From: Paracoccus aminovorans | GTDB lineage: Bacteria > Pseudomonadota > Alphaproteobacteria > Rhodobacterales > Rhodobacteraceae | Direction: 5' to 3' | DNA: 47,562 bases | Assembly: GCF_001546115.1 (NCBI RefSeq) | Contig: NZ_KQ955209.1 | Span: 435,811-483,372 of the forward strand | Shown: piece by piece, positions 35,157 through 44,059 of the stretch | Numbering within the stretch: position 1 is the first letter of the stretch | How the letters are laid out: each line of letters opens with the position of its first letter | Notes under the pieces: model-generated | Seen by the model: only the letters and a program-made list of their open reading frames with translations | Database searches by the model: none | Told to the model about the DNA's origin: nothing | Position numbers and translations under genes: made by a program

Positions 35157-36151
35157 GCGTGTTCGGCTGGCTGAACGATCAACTGCTGCGGATGACCTGG
35201 CTCAACGATCTGGTAGGAGCGGGCGTGGCGGCCGTCGGGCTGGACCCTGCATCGCGGATCGGCGGGTCCGTGCAGTTCTTCGTCTATGACGTGATCAAGA
35301 TCTTCATCCTCTTGTCGGTGCTGATCTTTGCCATCTCCTATGTGCAAAGCCATTTCCCGCCCGAACGGACGCGCGCCATGCTGGGCGGGCGGTCCGGTCT
35401 GGGCGCCAACACGCTCGCGGCCCTTCTGGGCACGTTGACGCCGTTCTGTTCCTGTTCGTCGATCCCGCTCTTCATCGGCTTCACCGCCGCTGGCCTGCCG
35501 CTGGCGGTGACATTCTCGTTTCTGATCTCTTCTCCCCTCGTGGACCTGGCCTCGGTCATCTTGCTGGCCTCGATCTTCAGCTGGCCGATTGCCCTTGCCT
35601 ATGTGACAGTCGGGCTGGTGGTGGCTATCGTGGGCGGGACGATCATCGGGCGCATGGGGATGGAGAGTCAGGTTGCGGAATTCGTCCGCACCGTCCCCGT
35701 CTCGGGCGAGGCGGCGACCATGACACGGGGCGAGCGGCTGGCTTATGCACGAGACCAGGTGATGGAGATTGTCCACCGCGTTTGGCCCTACGTGCTGATC
35801 GGTGTCGGCATCGGGGCTGCGATCCACAACTGGGTGCCCGCCGACGTCATTTCGGCCATGCTCGGGCAGGACAAGTGGTGGTCGATCCCCGTAGCGGTGC
35901 TGGTGGGGATCCCGATGTATGCCGACATCTTCGGCACCCTGCCGATTGCAGAGGCGCTGGTCGGCAAGGGCGTGGGCCTCGGCACTGTGCTGGCCTTCAT
36001 GATGGCGGTGACCGCCCTGTCGTTGCCCTCGCTGATCATGCTCAAGCGTGTGGTGAAGATGCCGCTCCTCGTTACCTTCACCGGCGTCGTGACGCTTGGC
36101 ATCCTGTCCATCGGGCTGATCTTCAACGCGATTTCCAACTGGTTCATCTGA
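35153..36151 (+). CDS. arsP: ArsP-like permease (DUF318 family)
   Basis: A 332-residue inner-membrane permease with about eight hydrophobic segments and the family signature LLGTLTPFCSCSSIPLFIGF, whose Cys residues are thought to bind trivalent organoarsenicals. A second conserved part is LVGIPMYADIFGTLPIAEAL. ArsP exports methylated or aromatic As(III) compounds; some family members have other substrates. Control by the adjacent ArsR supports an arsenic role. It is followed at 14 bases by the thioredoxin-like gene. Confidence 0.88.
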   Translation: MSVFGWLNDQLLRMTWLNDLVGAGVAAVGLDPASRIGGSVQFFVYDVIKIFILLSVLIFAISYVQSHFPPERTRAMLGGRSGLGANTLAALLGTLTPFCSCSSIPLFIGFTAAGLPLAVTFSFLISSPLVDLASVILLASIFSWPIALAYVTVGLVVAIVGGTIIGRMGMESQVAEFVRTVPVSGEAATMTRGERLAYARDQVMEIVHRVWPYVLIGVGIGAAIHNWVPADVISAMLGQDKWWSIPVAVLVGIPMYADIFGTLPIAEALVGKGVGLGTVLAFMMAVTALSLPSLIMLKRVVKMPLLVTFTGVVTLGILSIGLIFNAISNWFI

Positions 36152-36165
36152 GAAGGGACCGCATC

Positions 36166-36393
36166 ATGATCATCAAGATCCTCGGCTCGGGCTGCAAGAA
36201 ATGCGTAACGCTTGGCGAAAACGCCAAGGCCGCTGCCGCGGCGGCGGGCAAGCAGGCCGAGATCATCAAGGTCACTGACTTTGCCGAAATCGCCGCCTAT
36301 GGGGTGATGTCGACGCCGGGGCTGGTGGTGAACGAAAAGGTCGTCTCGACCGGCAAGGTGCTGACGGCGGAAGAAATCGGAAGGCTCATCTGA
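36166..36393 (+). CDS. Small thioredoxin-fold redox protein
   Basis: A 75-residue protein (redox-active disulfide protein 2 type) with CxxC in ILGSGCKKCVTLGE and the cis-Pro region MSTPGLVVNEKV. Such mini-thioredoxins routinely follow DUF318 permeases and may keep permease or substrate thiols reduced. AAGGGA precedes ATG 36166; the stop overlaps the next start as TGATG. Confidence 0.9.
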   Translation: MIIKILGSGCKKCVTLGENAKAAAAAAGKQAEIIKVTDFAEIAAYGVMSTPGLVVNEKVVSTGKVLTAEEIGRLI

Positions 36394-36803
36394 TGGAGTA
36401 TCGCGTCCACGCCCGCCGCATCGACGCCCATGGCAGCCTCGCCGTGGCGAAAGAGGCCGAAGTCACGCTCGACACCGATCTGGCCGGGCGGCGCGATGCG
36501 ATGAACCCGGTGGAACTGCTGCTGGCGGCCCTCGCCGCTTGCATGCTCAAGGGGATCGAGCGGGTGACGCCGATGCTGCATTTCCAAGTCGACGGGGCCG
36601 AGGTGGCGCTGGAGGCAGTGCGCCAGGACGCGCCACCCAAACTGACGCTAATCCGCTACGAGATCATCGTGAACAGCGCCGAGACGGACCAGCGCCTTGA
36701 TCTGCTGCACCGCAACATCCTGAAATACGGAACGATCTCGAACACGCTGTCTGGTGCTCTGCCGCTGGAAGGCACGCTCCGCCGTGCCTCAGGTTGCGGC
36801 TGA
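36393..36803 (+). CDS. OsmC family protein
   Basis: A 136-residue OsmC/Ohr-like protein, with the typical [20 protein letters not shown] helix carrying one conserved Cys and the later [13 protein letters not shown] beta segment. Only one of the two catalytic Cys of classical Ohr is visible in place, so peroxidase activity is uncertain. It closes the arsR-arsP operon; its end overlaps the convergent arsH end by 15 bases. Confidence 0.85.
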   Translation: MEYRVHARRIDAHGSLAVAKEAEVTLDTDLAGRRDAMNPVELLLAALAACMLKGIERVTPMLHFQVDGAEVALEAVRQDAPPKLTLIRYEIIVNSAETDQRLDLLHRNILKYGTISNTLSGALPLEGTLRRASGCG

Positions 36804-37505
36804 CAGGTTCACGCGCTTCATCAGGGCCTCGGCGCTTTCCTTGCGTTCGGAATAGCGGTCCACGAGGTAATCGGCCCGGTCGCGCGTCAGCAGGGTGAAT
36901 TTTATCAGTTCTTCCATCACATCCACGATCCGGTCGTAGAGCGGCGACGGTCGCATGCGCCCGGACTCGTCGAACTCCTGGAACGCCTTTGGGATCGAGG
37001 ATTGGTTGGGGATCGTCAGCATCCGCATCCAGCGGCCGAGGACGCGCATCTGGTTCACCGCGTTAAAGCTCTGCGATCCGCCCGAGACTTGCATGACGGC
37101 CAGCGTCTTGCCCTGCGTCGGCCGCACGGCGCCGTCGGAGAGCGGGATCCAGTCGATCTGCGTTTTCATCAGCCCGGTCATGGCGCCGTGCCGCTCAGGG
37201 CTGGACCAGACCATGCCTTCGCACCAGGCCGCCAGATCGCGCAACTCGCGCACCTTGGGCTGGGTGGCATCCACGCCGTCATCGACCAGCGGCAGGCCGG
37301 AAGGACTGAAGAACCGGACCTCGGCCCCAAGCCGGGTCAGGATGCGCCCCGCTTCCTCGGCCGCCAGCCGCGAAAAGCTGCGGGCGCGCAAAGAGCCGTA
37401 GAGGATCAGGATGCGCGGCGGATGCGCAGAGGTAGAGCCACCGAACAGCCGGTCGCGGTCGATGCCTGGGAACAGCGCATCGTCGATGTTGGGCGTATCA
37501 GACAA
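36789..37505 (-). CDS. arsH: ArsH NADPH-dependent FMN reductase
   Basis: A 238-residue flavoprotein with the ArsH signature [20 protein letters not shown] (FMN phosphate loop), then [20 protein letters not shown] and [20 protein letters not shown]. ArsH oxidises trivalent organoarsenicals to less toxic pentavalent forms using NADPH. It is the last gene of the leftward arsR-acr3-arsC-arsH operon and overlaps arsC by eight bases. Confidence 0.95.
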   Translation of the reverse strand: MSDTPNIDDALFPGIDRDRLFGGSTSAHPPRILILYGSLRARSFSRLAAEEAGRILTRLGAEVRFFSPSGLPLVDDGVDATQPKVRELRDLAAWCEGMVWSSPERHGAMTGLMKTQIDWIPLSDGAVRPTQGKTLAVMQVSGGSQSFNAVNQMRVLGRWMRMLTIPNQSSIPKAFQEFDESGRMRPSPLYDRIVDVMEELIKFTLLTRDRADYLVDRYSERKESAEALMKRVNLSAAT

Positions 37506-37926
37506 GACGATTTCCTTCCGCGTCGATGATCATCTGCCCGTCCTCCTTGGCCAGCGGGCCGGGGGGCAGGCGGTCGAGCAGGTCCAGCACCACCTCGGAC
37601 GGGCGGCACAGGCGCACTCCCTTGGGCGTGCAGACGATGGGGCGGTTCACGAGGATCGGATGCGCGACCATCGCATCCAGAAGCCGATCGTCCGTCACGT
37701 CCGCGGCGGTCAGGCCCAATTCTTCGGCCGGGGAGCGGGCCACGCGCAGCGCCTGGCGCGGGCTGATTCCGGCGGCCGCGAATAGCGCCAGAAGCTGCGG
37801 GCGGGTCCAGCCTGCGGTGAGATAGTCGATCACCACGGGCTCGTATCCGGCGGCTCGGATGATCCCGAGGACATTGCGCGAGGTGCCGCATCCCGGGTTA
37901 TGGTGGATGACGACGGGAAAGCTCAT
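37498..37926 (-). CDS. arsC: Arsenate reductase, glutaredoxin-coupled type
   Basis: A 142-residue ArsC. The active-site Cys is in [19 protein letters not shown], and later [20 protein letters not shown] has the conserved Arg residues that bind arsenate. It reduces As(V) to As(III) for export by Acr3. ATG 37926 overlaps the acr3 stop as ATGA; longer frames upstream are shadows of acr3. Confidence 0.95.
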   Translation of the reverse strand: MSFPVVIHHNPGCGTSRNVLGIIRAAGYEPVVIDYLTAGWTRPQLLALFAAAGISPRQALRVARSPAEELGLTAADVTDDRLLDAMVAHPILVNRPIVCTPKGVRLCRPSEVVLDLLDRLPPGPLAKEDGQMIIDAEGNRLV

Positions 37927-38936
37927 GCTGGAAACCTGCCGCGCGTGCGGTTGGCGAAGGCGACGAGCGACAGCATAACCGGCACCTCCACCAGAACGCC
38001 GACGACCGTGGCCAGCGCTGCGCCCGAGTTCAGCCCGAACAGCCCGATGGCGACCGCCACGGCCAGTTCGAAGAAGTTCGACGTTCCGATAAGCGCGCAG
38101 GGCGCGGCCACCTTGTGCGGCAACCTCCACGCATAGGCCCAGGCATAGCCAAGCGCGAAGATGCCGTAGGATTGCAGGATGATCGGCACCGCGATCAGGG
38201 CGATCAGCAGCGGTTGGGCAATGATGACCTGCCCCTGGAAGCCGAACAGCAGCACCACGGTCAGCAGCAGGCCAAGGACCGAGGTGGGCTTGATCCTCGC
38301 GGTGAAATCCTCGACCGACCGGCCCCGCGCGATCAAGGTGCGTCGTGTCAGCCAGCCTGCGATCAACGGAATGACGATGTAGAGGACGACCGACAGGATC
38401 AGCGTTTCCCACGGCACGCTGATGTCCGTCACGCCCAGCAGGAAGGCTACGATGGGGGCGAAGGCCACGACCATGATCAGGTCATTCACGCTGACCTGCA
38501 CCAGCGTGTAGTTGGGATCCCCCTTCGTCAGTTGCGACCAGACGAACACCATCGCCGTGCAGGGCGCAGCACCCAGCAGGATCAGCCCCGCGATATACTC
38601 GGGCGCCTTGGCCGGGTCGATCAGCCCGGCGAAGACGTGGTTGAAGAACAGCACCGCCAGCGCGGCCATGGTGAAGGGTTTGATCAGCCAGTTGATCGCC
38701 AGCGTGATGATCAGCCCCTTGGGGCGTCGTCCGACATCCTTCAGCGAGCCGAAGTCGATGGCGATCATCATCGGATAGACCATCGCCCAGATCAGCACGG
38801 CCACCACAAGGTTGACCGAGGCGTATTCCAGCCCGGCCAGCACACCGAACAGGCCCGGCGCGAGGTTGCCCAGCACAAGGCCCGCCAGGATGCAGAGGGC
38901 GACCCATAGGGTCAGCCAGCGTTCGAACAGACTCAT
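37923..38936 (-). CDS. acr3: Arsenite efflux transporter Acr3
   Basis: A 337-residue, ten-segment membrane carrier. The essential Cys lies in [20 protein letters not shown], and [20 protein letters not shown] and the NDLIMV helix are family hallmarks. It exports As(III) using the proton gradient. ATG 38936 overlaps the arsR stop; a longer frame upstream runs through arsR and is not used. Confidence 0.96.
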   Translation of the reverse strand: MSLFERWLTLWVALCILAGLVLGNLAPGLFGVLAGLEYASVNLVVAVLIWAMVYPMMIAIDFGSLKDVGRRPKGLIITLAINWLIKPFTMAALAVLFFNHVFAGLIDPAKAPEYIAGLILLGAAPCTAMVFVWSQLTKGDPNYTLVQVSVNDLIMVVAFAPIVAFLLGVTDISVPWETLILSVVLYIVIPLIAGWLTRRTLIARGRSVEDFTARIKPTSVLGLLLTVVLLFGFQGQVIIAQPLLIALIAVPIILQSYGIFALGYAWAYAWRLPHKVAAPCALIGTSNFFELAVAVAIGLFGLNSGAALATVVGVLVEVPVMLSLVAFANRTRGRFPA

Positions 38937-39253
38937 GTGGTTTCCTTCCGGGTGGGAACGCAGCAGGCATCGCCGGGGGGCGGTGTCAGGCTGGCGATGA
39001 ACTCCGCCAGCGGGGCCAGCGCATCTGGGTTCAGCGCATAGCACACGCGCGGCCCGTCGATCTCGCCCGAGATGATCCCCGCCGCCTTGAGGATGCGCAG
39101 GTGCTCTGACACCGTGGACTGTGCCAGGCCGACAGCATCCACGATGTCACCGCCGATGCAGCCGGGGGTGGCCAGCAAAAGCCGAAGGATGCGAAGACGG
39201 GCCGGATGAGCCAGCGCCTTTGCCAGATCTGCAAGGTGATCGTTCTGAGGCAC
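38933..39253 (-). CDS. arsR: ArsR family repressor of the acr3 operon
   Basis: A 106-residue ArsR-type repressor ([40 protein letters not shown]). Cys residues occur in [10 protein letters not shown] and, near the C-terminus, in GDACCVP, an arrangement like ArsR proteins that use C-terminal Cys for As(III). GTG 39253 is chosen because longer starts would place the operator palindrome inside the gene. It is the first gene of arsR-acr3-arsC-arsH. Confidence 0.9.
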   Translation of the reverse strand: MPQNDHLADLAKALAHPARLRILRLLLATPGCIGGDIVDAVGLAQSTVSEHLRILKAAGIISGEIDGPRVCYALNPDALAPLAEFIASLTPPPGDACCVPTRKETT

Positions 39254-39271
39254 GCGTGATTCCAATAGATT

Positions 39272-39290
39272 CGTTAATCGTCGATAAACG
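39272..39290. promoter_or_regulatory. ArsR operator candidate, acr3 operon
   Basis: CGTTAATCG T CGATAAACG is an inverted repeat with one mismatch in nine bases per arm, 19 bases upstream of the arsR GTG. Reading leftward, TTGTCC and TATATC about 15 bases apart may be the promoter overlapping it. Confidence 0.65.
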
Positions 39291-39421
39291 ATATAACTGT
39301 CGTTGTGATAGGACAACCCTGAGAGAGGCAATGCTGCGTGACCTTTCGTGCGGTCATCACCGACACGCGCGCGCCTGGTCGCGCGACACAGCGTAGTCGA
39401 TCAGCATCCGGACGACGACGG

Positions 39422-39710
39422 TGGACTGCCCCCACCGAGTGGTCCGGGTTGATTGTTAGTGCATCGTCGGCCGCTGGTCTATTGGGATGACGGCTTCCGG
39501 TGCGGGTGGGCGGTATCCCAGGGAGCTGTGCGGCCTGACAGTGTTGTAGTGGCGGCGCCATCGCTCGATGAGGATCTGGGCCTCCCTGAGCGAATAGAAG
39601 ACTTCTGCATCCAGGAGTTCGTCGCGGAATCGAGCGTTGAAGCTCTCGCAATACCCGTTCTCCCAGGGTGAACCCGGCTCGATGAACGCGGTCTTGGCAC
39701 CAACTGCGCC
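39422..39710 (-). mobile_element. IS3 right-end fragment beside copy 2
   Basis: 289 bases identical to the right end of the 1227-bp IS3 element, including the terminal repeat and the 3' part of orfB, broken off at CAACTGCGCC where full copy 2 begins. This fits insertion of one copy into another followed by recombination that removed the rest of the outer copy. Confidence 0.93.
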
Positions 39711-39744
39711 TGGACTGCCCCCACCGAGTGGTCCGGGTTGATTG

Positions 39745-40560
39745 TTAGTGCATCGTCGGCCGCTGGTCTATTGGGATGACGGCTTCCGGTGCGGGTGGGC
39801 GGTATCCCAGGGAGCTGTGCGGCCTGACAGTGTTGTAGTGGCGGCGCCATCGCTCGATGAGGATCTGGGCCTCCCTGAGCGAATAGAAGACTTCTGCATC
39901 CAGGAGTTCGTCGCGGAATCGAGCGTTGAAGCTCTCGCAATACCCGTTCTCCCAGGGTGAACCCGGCTCGATGAACGCGGTCTTGGCACCAACTGCGCCG
40001 ATCCAGCCCTGCACCTTCTTGGCAATGAATTCCGCGCCATTGTCGGACCTTATGAACGCAGGCGGGCCACGCAAGATGAACAGATCCGTCAGGGCGTCGA
40101 TTACGTCGGTGGAATTGAGCCTGCGGTTTACACGGATCACCAGCGCCTCCTTCGTGAATTCGTCGATGATATTGAGCGTCCGAAACAGCCGTCCGTCATG
40201 TGTCCGGTCCTGAACGAAATCATAGGACCAGACGTGGTTCGGGTGCTCCGGCCGGAGACGGACGCAGGACCCGTCGTTCAACCAGAGCCGACCCTTCTTT
40301 GCCTGCTTTTGCGGGACCTTCAGCCCTTCACGCCGCCATATCCGTTCCACGCGTTTATGATTTACATGCCAACCGGCGTTGTTCAGCAATCCGGTGATCA
40401 TCCGATAGCCATATCGCCCGTAGGTGCGAGCGAGCGTGATGATGTCTTCCGTCAGCCGTTCTTCGTCCGGGGCGCCGCAAGGAACCTTGCGTTGCGTCGA
40501 GCGGTGCTGCCCGAGGATGCGGCAGGCGCGGCGCTCGGATATGCCGAGCGCCTGCCGCAC
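39745..40560 (-). CDS. IS3 transposase OrfB, copy 2
   Basis: Same protein as OrfB of copy 1 (271 residues from the GTG), with the full DDE triad. The frame is open back into orfA, indicating frameshift expression. Confidence 0.95.
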   Translation of the reverse strand: MRQALGISERRACRILGQHRSTQRKVPCGAPDEERLTEDIITLARTYGRYGYRMITGLLNNAGWHVNHKRVERIWRREGLKVPQKQAKKGRLWLNDGSCVRLRPEHPNHVWSYDFVQDRTHDGRLFRTLNIIDEFTKEALVIRVNRRLNSTDVIDALTDLFILRGPPAFIRSDNGAEFIAKKVQGWIGAVGAKTAFIEPGSPWENGYCESFNARFRDELLDAEVFYSLREAQILIERWRRHYNTVRPHSSLGYRPPAPEAVIPIDQRPTMH

Positions 40561-40592
40561 ATGGTCAATGCACTGGCGACGGCGCGAAGGGC

Positions 40593-40871
40593 TTAGAAGT
40601 TTCCCCGTGCAGCCTCGCTCAGGATCATCTTGTCCAAGGTCAGATCTGACACCGCGCGCCGCAACCGCTGGTTCTCCGCCTCAAGCTCCTTGAGACGCTT
40701 CAGCTGATCCCGGTTCATGCCGCCATACTGCTTGCGCCAGCGATAATACGTCGGCTCGGTCACGCCGATCTGCCGCACCGCGTCGGAAATTGCCATTCCC
40801 TGTCCATGAAGCACTTCAATCTGTCGAAGCTTCAGAACGATGTCTTCCGGTTTGTCTCGCTTGCCTGCCAT
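40593..40871 (-). CDS. IS3 transposase OrfA, copy 2
   Basis: The same 92-residue helix-turn-helix and leucine-zipper protein as in copy 1, intact. Confidence 0.95.
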   Translation of the reverse strand: MAGKRDKPEDIVLKLRQIEVLHGQGMAISDAVRQIGVTEPTYYRWRKQYGGMNRDQLKRLKELEAENQRLRRAVSDLTLDKMILSEAARGNF

Positions 40872-40937
40872 CTGATGGTCCTCCTGAACAGGATATTTCT
40901 ATCCCAGTGGGTGGACCACTTCAGTGGGGGCACTCCA

Positions 40938-43658
40938 GGTCACCACACGGCCGATCGCCGTCCTGTCGGTGTTGAAGCCTTGGAAGTGAGGACCGAAGAC
41001 TTCCTTGTAGCGGGCGCCATTGTCGAAGTCGCGGCGGCTGTCTAGCCAGTCCGCATATTCCCACAGGCGCCGCGCCATGTCGGCCTGCGTGTCCTCTCGC
41101 CGACCTCCGAGAACATTCGTATAGGTATTTCGCGCCGCCTTGTAGGCAGAGCCCATCCTGCCGAAGAAGCCGGCGCCGTCGATGGCGGCTGCGGCATTTC
41201 TGAGTTCGCCCGGGTTGTGGGAACCTTCGGCTGATGGCAGCGCTTGCCGGATGCGACCAATCTCGGTCGAGAGACGCGAGACCGTGTTATCGATCTCGAT
41301 TGCCACGGCCTCGACCGAGGCCATCGGGTCGCCGCGACGGAGGGAGAGGACATCCGGGGACTGCTCGGCGATGCGCCTTGCCCCATCGCGTATGTCCCTC
41401 AGTGTCCGGCCGGAGGATGTCCAGCTTCGGGGGAGCAGGGACGCGGCGCAAATTACCTCGCGAGCATCGGTGACCGCTCCTTCGATCTCGGCGAGCCTGA
41501 CGCGATGCTGCTCGGAATCGAGCCGCCTGCCCCGTGCCCGTGCGAAGTCTGCGGCCGCTGCAAGGCGCTTCCCGACATTCCAGCCCTCGGCATCGCGCAG
41601 GCTGTGGCCGAGCTGGGCCACGAGTGTCTTTCTTTCGCTGAGCTGGCCGCAGAGATCCCGGGCTGCCCGGCGGGCGACTGGATCGGTGAGTCTTTCGAGC
41701 AGCTCCGGGTCGATCCGTCCACCTTCGCGTGCTGCGGCCGAGAACAGATCGCAGATCGCCTTCATGTCGATCACGAAGGGATTCGCGGTCATGAAGACGG
41801 CGATGGAGGAGGCTGCGACGTCCTTCTCGAAGATCTCCAGAGACTCTGCCAAGCTGGCGGCAGTCTCGGCATGATCCTCGGCCATGTCATGCGACGTGAT
41901 CGGTGCGGTCGAGGCGCGCCAGAGGACTGGCATGCGGGCGATCCGCCCGAGCCGGGTGCCGAAGGCATCGGCTTCCGAAACCAAGGCCTCGACCTCGATC
42001 GCGCCCATCGTCCCGGCGTTCGGGATAGCCAGCCGGCGGATCTCCCGCGGCAAGGCCTCGCGGGTCTCGGCCGTGGCGATGGCGTGGCCAATGACCTGGT
42101 GCACCGTCAACCCAGTAGAGCCAAGCATCGCGCCCAGCGCATCAAGGTAGCCCTGGAGGATGGCGCGGTCGCGCTCGAGGGCGCGCTGGCGCGAATCGAA
42201 GCTGTGCCGACCGGGCCCCGGGGACCGGCTCATCTCGAGGCGGGTTTCGATGCTCTCGTAGACGGTCTCGGCAGTGCCACGGCCAGCCTGAAGCGGCAGG
42301 ATGAAGTTGCCGAGGCCAGCGGCATCGAGGCGATTCTTCACCACGTCGAGGGCGGTCAGCTTCTCGGCGACGAAGAGCACCTTCTTTCCGTCTGCGAGCG
42401 CCGATGCGATAAGGTTGACGATGGTCTGCGACTTGCCAGAGCCCGGCGGGCCTTCGATCGCCAGGTTCTTCTGGTCGGCAACATCGACGAGGGCGGAGTA
42501 CTGCGACGCATCCGCATCCATCACCACGTATGGCACCTTGCTGGCGACCTCGGGATCGTCGGTGCCGTAGGTCTCGGCATATGCACCATCCCCGACGCCG
42601 GTCGTGGCGAGGAGGCGCACCACCGTCTCTTCCTCGGCCAGCGGGCGTTTTTCCGGGTCGAGGTCGTGGTACATTGCGATCTTCGAAGACGGAAAGATCC
42701 CGACGCAGACCTCGCGGCGGACCTTCCAGTGCCAGCCCGAGGGCGTGGCTTCTTCGATCGTCTTGAAGTAGTCCTCGACGCTCCCGCCCCCGTAGTCCGG
42801 TAGGGCAAGCTTCTTCTCGTTCTGGAGCTTCAGCGCGAGGTTGGTGTTGACCATGACCTGGTCGACGCCGTGAAGGTAGAATTCGGCGCCCTGAGGGGAC
42901 TGCTTCCGATCGATCCGGATCTCGAGAAGCAGGAGCGGAGAGACGAAGCGATCATTCTCGTCGGGGCTCTTCCACTCGAGGAGGCCGAAGGCGACATGGA
43001 GCACGTTGACGCCGGTCTCGCGCTCGAAGGACCGGCCTTTCTCGAGGATGGACTTTGCTGAGCGTTGCAGGCGGTCCGGCAGAAGCAGCGTCTGAATGTC
43101 GTCGTCGCTGTGCCGGCCGTCGTTGTGTTCATCTCCGGGGAGCGGCAGGATATGGCTCGGCTCGACACCGTGGAGACGAGCGTGGTCGGCCAGCGACGGC
43201 GCGTCCTTGGTCTGGCGCGGTGGCAATCCGAGGCCTTCGCGTAACCGGTCCTTCAGGGATCGCTCGGCCTTCATCAGCTTTTCTTCGGCCTTGGCCCCGT
43301 CGGGATCGATTTTCGCGATGTCGGCGAGGTAGCCCTCGTCCTCCTGCCGGGCGACGAAGAGTGCATCCCGGAATTCGTCCGTCTGCTCATCCGGAAGCTC
43401 GTCCTCGAGAGCTGGCAAAGCCGCCAGCCGCATCTGGCGCCCCTGGGAAAGGTTGTGGCGCAAGATGTCCGGCAGCTCGTCCACGACGCGGATGAACGAA
43501 GTCGACGTAGGGGTGAAGCGGATGTTGATCAGCGGGTTGCGGCGGGTCGAGTCGAGAAGTCGGAGCCGGAGTTCCTGTAGCTTGGCCGCGACAAGCTCGA
43601 TGTTCTCGTCGGTCAGCAGGGGGCTGGATGCCTCTTGATCATGATGCAAAACGCGCAC
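40938..43658 (-). pseudogene. DUF4011 helicase (Hhe-type), C-terminus lost
   Basis: About 907 native residues of a DUF4011-type protein. The N-terminus (ELRLRLLDSTRRNPLINIRF) is the DUF4011 hallmark; near residue 405 a superfamily-1 helicase Walker A appears (AIEGPPGSGKSQTIVNLIAS) followed by KKVLFVAEKLTALDVVKNRL. The remaining helicase motifs and any C-terminal Vsr-like nuclease domain are missing because IS3 copy 2 begins at 40938; the last codons before the stop are IS sequence. Full-length Hhe proteins (DUF4011-helicase-Vsr) are far longer and are anti-phage. This copy has surely lost that function unless the fragment retains another role. Confidence 0.88.
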
Positions 43659-44012
43659 GGCATCTCCTGACTTGCGACCGATTGGACTTCACTCGCGGTC
43701 CGTATAGGCTTGAACCTAATCTATAAATTGATATGGGACAACAATGGCCAAGCTGAGACTAATCGGCGGTTTGGTCTACTTTCTTCCGGCTTCTCAGCAT
43801 GCTTCAGTCTATGATTGGGAATGGAGATGCTCTATCGCTTTTGATGAACCTCGCTTGTCAACGTCTGGTCAACCGGCGAATGCGTTCGCGAGAGCACATC
43901 GATCCGCCCAAATCCGGCGAAGGGCGTCGAGAGCCCGCGAAAGAGTCCGCCATTCCAAAGGCTTGTCCGCTAAGTTGTTGAAATCAAAATAATCATAAAA
44001 AACAATAGGTTC
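43659..44012. other. Right end of element 2, no clear gene
   Basis: AT-richer DNA upstream of the DUF4011 gene, presumably with its promoter (AATCTATAAATTGATATGGG near 43718). An 82-codon rightward frame at 43744 has neither ribosome-binding site nor recognisable motif and is not supported. The stretch ends at att repeat 3. Confidence 0.5.
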
Positions 44013-44059
44013 GGCTCATAACCTGAAGGCCGCAGGTTCAAATCCTGCCCCCGCAACCA
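44013..44059 (+). repeat. att repeat 3, within recombinase 3' end
   Basis: An exact 47-base copy of the tRNA-fMet 3' end, in tRNA orientation. On the opposite strand it encodes the last 13 residues and stop of the serine recombinase. Identity to the tRNA flank continues six bases beyond CCA (GAAATC). Confidence 0.93.

Larger units (their letters stand above)
39711..40937 (-). mobile_element. IS3-family insertion sequence, copy 2 (complete)
   Basis: The same 1227-bp element as copy 1, in reverse orientation, with both terminal repeats. Its left end (at 40937) adjoins the cut-off DUF4011 gene; its right end adjoins the 289-base fragment. There is no target duplication (GCGCC against GGTC), agreeing with later recombination or deletion. 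Confidence 0.95.

Noticed and set aside
7718..40937. A single inversion between opposed IS3 copies 1 and 2
   Set aside because: The att repeat at 34313, inside the interval, has the same orientation as those outside it; a single inversion would have reversed it.
43744..43992. 82-codon frame at the right end of element 2
   Set aside because: No ribosome-binding site, no motif, low-complexity Arg-rich tail.
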